A program made the translations under genes and the position numbers. From Pseudomonadota bacterium (GTDB lineage Bacteria > Pseudomonadota > Alphaproteobacteria > Rhizobiales > Kaistiaceae): 7,304 bases of DNA. The stretch lies in NCBI GenBank assembly GCA_023433185.1, contig JAEZEN010000011.1, forward strand, positions 1-7,304, given 5' to 3'. Position 1 is the stretch's first letter, and the number at the start of each line of letters is the position of its first letter. Shown piece by piece: positions 5,678 to 7,304 of the stretch. Below the pieces are notes generated by a model, which saw only the letters and a program-made list of their open reading frames with translations, searched no databases and was not told the DNA's origin.

Positions 5678-6697
5678 TCAGGCCGACGGAACCGGGGCGT
5701 CCTCCCGGATCAGCCCTTCGCGCTTGAGCGTCGTCCAGAAGGCACCCGGAATTGCCGCCTCGAACCAGCCGACATTCTGCATGACCTGCCCGGCGCTGCG
5801 GGCGCCGACAATCAGGGAGGCGATGGCCGGATGCGCGGTGACAAACTGCATTGCCGCTGCCTGGAGCGGCACGCCGTGGTCGCGACAGACGGCCTCGATG
5901 CGGCGGACGCGCTCCAGCACCGGTGCCGGCGCCGGTCCGTAATTGTAGCGCGCGCCCTCCACCGCTCCGGTCGCGAGGATGCCCGAGTTGAAGCCCCCGC
6001 CGATGACGACGGCGACGTTCCGCTCGACACAGAGCGGGAGGAACGAGGCGAGCGATTCCTGTTCGAGGAGCGAATAGCGGCCGGCCAGAAGGAAGCAGTC
6101 GAAATCGCGCTCGCGAAGGGCCTGCTCGCACACCTCCCACTCGTTGACCCCGACCCCGATCGCCTTCACCACGCCCTCGGCGCGAAGCCGCTCGAGCGCC
6201 CGGAAGCAGCCGTCCATGGCCGCGCGGAAGACCTCCGGCTGCTCGGCGCCGCGGGTGAAGACGTCGATGTCGTGGATGAAGCAGATGTCCATGCGCTCAA
6301 GCGCCAGCCGCTGGAGCGAGTCCTCGAAGGCGCGCATCGTGCCGTCATAGGTGTAGTCGTAGTCGAGCGCGAAGGCCGGCGTATCGACCCAGCCGCCGAA
6401 GTCGATCTCGGCCCGCGGATGCGGGCGCAGCAGGCGCCCGACCTTCGACGACAGGACGTAGTCGTCGCGCGGCCTGAGCCGGAGTGCGGCCCCCATGCGC
6501 AGTTCACCAAGACCGTGGCCGTAGAGCGGCGCCGTGTCGTAGTAGCGGATGCCGGCGTCCCAGGCCGCGTCGATGGTGGCGGCGGCCGCGACATCCGATG
6601 TCGCCTTGCCGAGGTTGCCGATCGCCACCGTGCCCAGCCCGAGCGCGGTGACCTCCAGGTCGACGCGACCGAGTGGTCGTCTCTCACCCGCTTTCAT
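5678..6697 (-). CDS. Aldo/keto reductase, D-threo-aldose / L-fucose / pyridoxal dehydrogenase-like
   Basis: A complete 339-residue protein, the usual AKR length, predicted to be a cytoplasmic (beta/alpha)8 NAD(P)-dependent oxidoreductase. The catalytic tetrad is visible: Asp54 and Tyr59 in YYDTAPLYGHG, Lys85 in SSKVGR and His142 in FIHDID. The stretch TYDGTMRAFEDSLQRL (116-131) and the IHDID motif fit the subgroup that oxidises aldoses such as L-fucose or D-threo-aldoses at C1, or pyridoxal. The C-terminal IVGARSAGQVMQN (296-308) fits the cofactor-phosphate region of AKRs. The ATG start has a good Shine-Dalgarno, AGGGGAGGAC, at 6701-6710, seven bases upstream. It follows the dehydrogenase by 55 bases and is probably the last gene of that transcript, since a structured spacer and a new promoter follow. 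Oxidation of an aldose to its lactone is the simplest role; another aldehyde or ketose substrate is possible. Confidence 0.92.
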   Translation of the reverse strand: MKAGERRPLGRVDLEVTALGLGTVAIGNLGKATSDVAAAATIDAAWDAGIRYYDTAPLYGHGLGELRMGAALRLRPRDDYVLSSKVGRLLRPHPRAEIDFGGWVDTPAFALDYDYTYDGTMRAFEDSLQRLALERMDICFIHDIDVFTRGAEQPEVFRAAMDGCFRALERLRAEGVVKAIGVGVNEWEVCEQALRERDFDCFLLAGRYSLLEQESLASFLPLCVERNVAVVIGGGFNSGILATGAVEGARYNYGPAPAPVLERVRRIEAVCRDHGVPLQAAAMQFVTAHPAIASLIVGARSAGQVMQNVGWFEAAIPGAFWTTLKREGLIREDAPVPSA

Positions 6698-6752
6698 GCC
6701 GTCCTCCCCTCTTGCGTGACGAACCTGCTGCTATGGCACCGCCGCCCCCCGA

Positions 6753-7304
6753 TCAGATGCGGTAGGAAACGGGCAGCCAGCGTCCCTGCTCGGCGGCCGC
6801 GAGCATCACTTCCATGACCTCCTGGATACGGTAGCCGTGGGCGAAGTCGGTGTCGGGCCGGGCGCCCTCGACCACTGCCTTGACGAAAGTTCCGACCTGA
6901 AGGACCTGGGTCTCGAAATAGGCCGTGCCCAGCCCCGGAATCGGCCAGAACAAATCGCCCCCCGGCTGGGCGGGGCCGCACATGATGGTGCGGTAGCCCT
7001 GGACGTCACCACGATCGGCCGCATCGTAGTAGCGCAGCTCGTTGCGCCGCTCCCAGCGGAAGGCGAGCGCGCCCTTCGTGCCGCTGATCTCGAAGCTCAG
7101 GTCGTTCTTGTGGCCCCAGGCGAAGCGGCTCGCCTCGAGCGTGCCGAGGGCGCCGCCCCGGAAGCGCATCATGGCGATCGCGACGTCGTCGACGTCGACC
7201 GGGATCATCTCGTTCGACCCCGGCCGCGGCGTCCCCACCGTTCCGCCCGTGGATGCGGCGGCGAAGTTAGCCGCGCCGCTCCGCGGTCGCGCCGTGCCGA
7301 CGGT
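6753..7304 (-). CDS. Gfo/Idh/MocA-family NAD(P)-dependent dehydrogenase, C-terminal part (cut by window edge)
   Basis: The reading frame is open from the right edge to a TGA stop, giving 183 residues with no true start in view; the N-terminal Rossmann domain lies outside. The visible part matches the C-terminal alpha/beta domain of the family: VDVDDVAIAMMRF (residues 36-48), GALGTLEASR (51-60), the turn FEISGTKGAL (71-80), and the final helices FVKAVVEGARPDTDFAHGYR (140-159) leading to EVMEVMLAA. Members oxidise or reduce sugars, inositols and sugar acids in the cytoplasm with NAD(P). Substrate cannot be told from this half, and the catalytic Lys of the EKP motif is not visible. It ends 55 bases before the aldo/keto reductase on the same strand, so co-transcription is likely. 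A GTG at 7236-7238 is in frame but internal to the domain, so it is not the start. The family call is firm; the role in sugar catabolism is inferred from the neighbours. Confidence 0.88.
   Translation of the reverse strand, partial: TVGTARPRSGAANFAAASTGGTVGTPRPGSNEMIPVDVDDVAIAMMRFRGGALGTLEASRFAWGHKNDLSFEISGTKGALAFRWERRNELRYYDAADRGDVQGYRTIMCGPAQPGGDLFWPIPGLGTAYFETQVLQVGTFVKAVVEGARPDTDFAHGYRIQEVMEVMLAAAEQGRWLPVSYRI

Noticed and set aside
5831..6817. 328-codon plus-strand frame opposite the aldo/keto reductase
   Set aside because: Antisense shadow of a gene with an intact catalytic tetrad; its own sequence shows no motif.

Overview
The window is GC-rich DNA with every supportable gene on the minus strand, so it reads right to left. 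Codon choice, gene families and gene order suggest an alphaproteobacterium, plausibly of the Hyphomicrobiales (rhizobial) type. That is inference from gene style; no taxonomic marker is present. All coding regions look intact except the one cut by the right edge. I see no RNA gene, mobile element or CRISPR array.

Right part (about 7304-5678): the C-terminal part of a Gfo/Idh/MocA-family NAD(P)-dependent sugar/polyol dehydrogenase runs off the window. After 55 bases comes a complete aldo/keto reductase of the D-threo-aldose/L-fucose/pyridoxal dehydrogenase type with its catalytic tetrad intact. The two probably share a transcript.

Middle spacer (5677-5404): a GC-rich, hairpin-prone half probably ends the upstream transcript. 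An AT-richer half is a well-defined control region. A sigma70-like promoter (TTGACG, 16 bases, GATGAT) is followed directly by a near-perfect palindrome with a central CG. A second copy of that palindrome lies 78 bp upstream. This looks like a two-operator LacI-family repression site, but no regulator gene is in view.

Left part (5403-25): one apparent operon of five genes, in transcription order: two TIM-barrel sugar isomerase/epimerases, a double-domain sugar ABC ATPase, an RbsC-type permease and a periplasmic sugar-binding protein, ending in a strong GC hairpin at 25-51. Both TIM-barrel enzymes carry a Glu/Asp/His/Glu metal tetrad and three accessory residues at the spacing I recall for D-tagatose/D-psicose 3-epimerases. 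The binding protein resembles ribose-binding protein but differs at some sugar-contact positions.

Taken together, the window looks like an uptake and conversion locus for an uncommon monosaccharide or polyol: import by the ABC transporter, epimerisation or isomerisation by two related enzymes, and oxidation or reduction by two dehydrogenases. No kinase, aldolase or regulator is visible, so the substrate and the entry point to central metabolism cannot be settled here. The families are all known; the combination of two paralogous ketose-3-epimerase-like enzymes with this transporter and two oxidoreductases is the feature most worth following.
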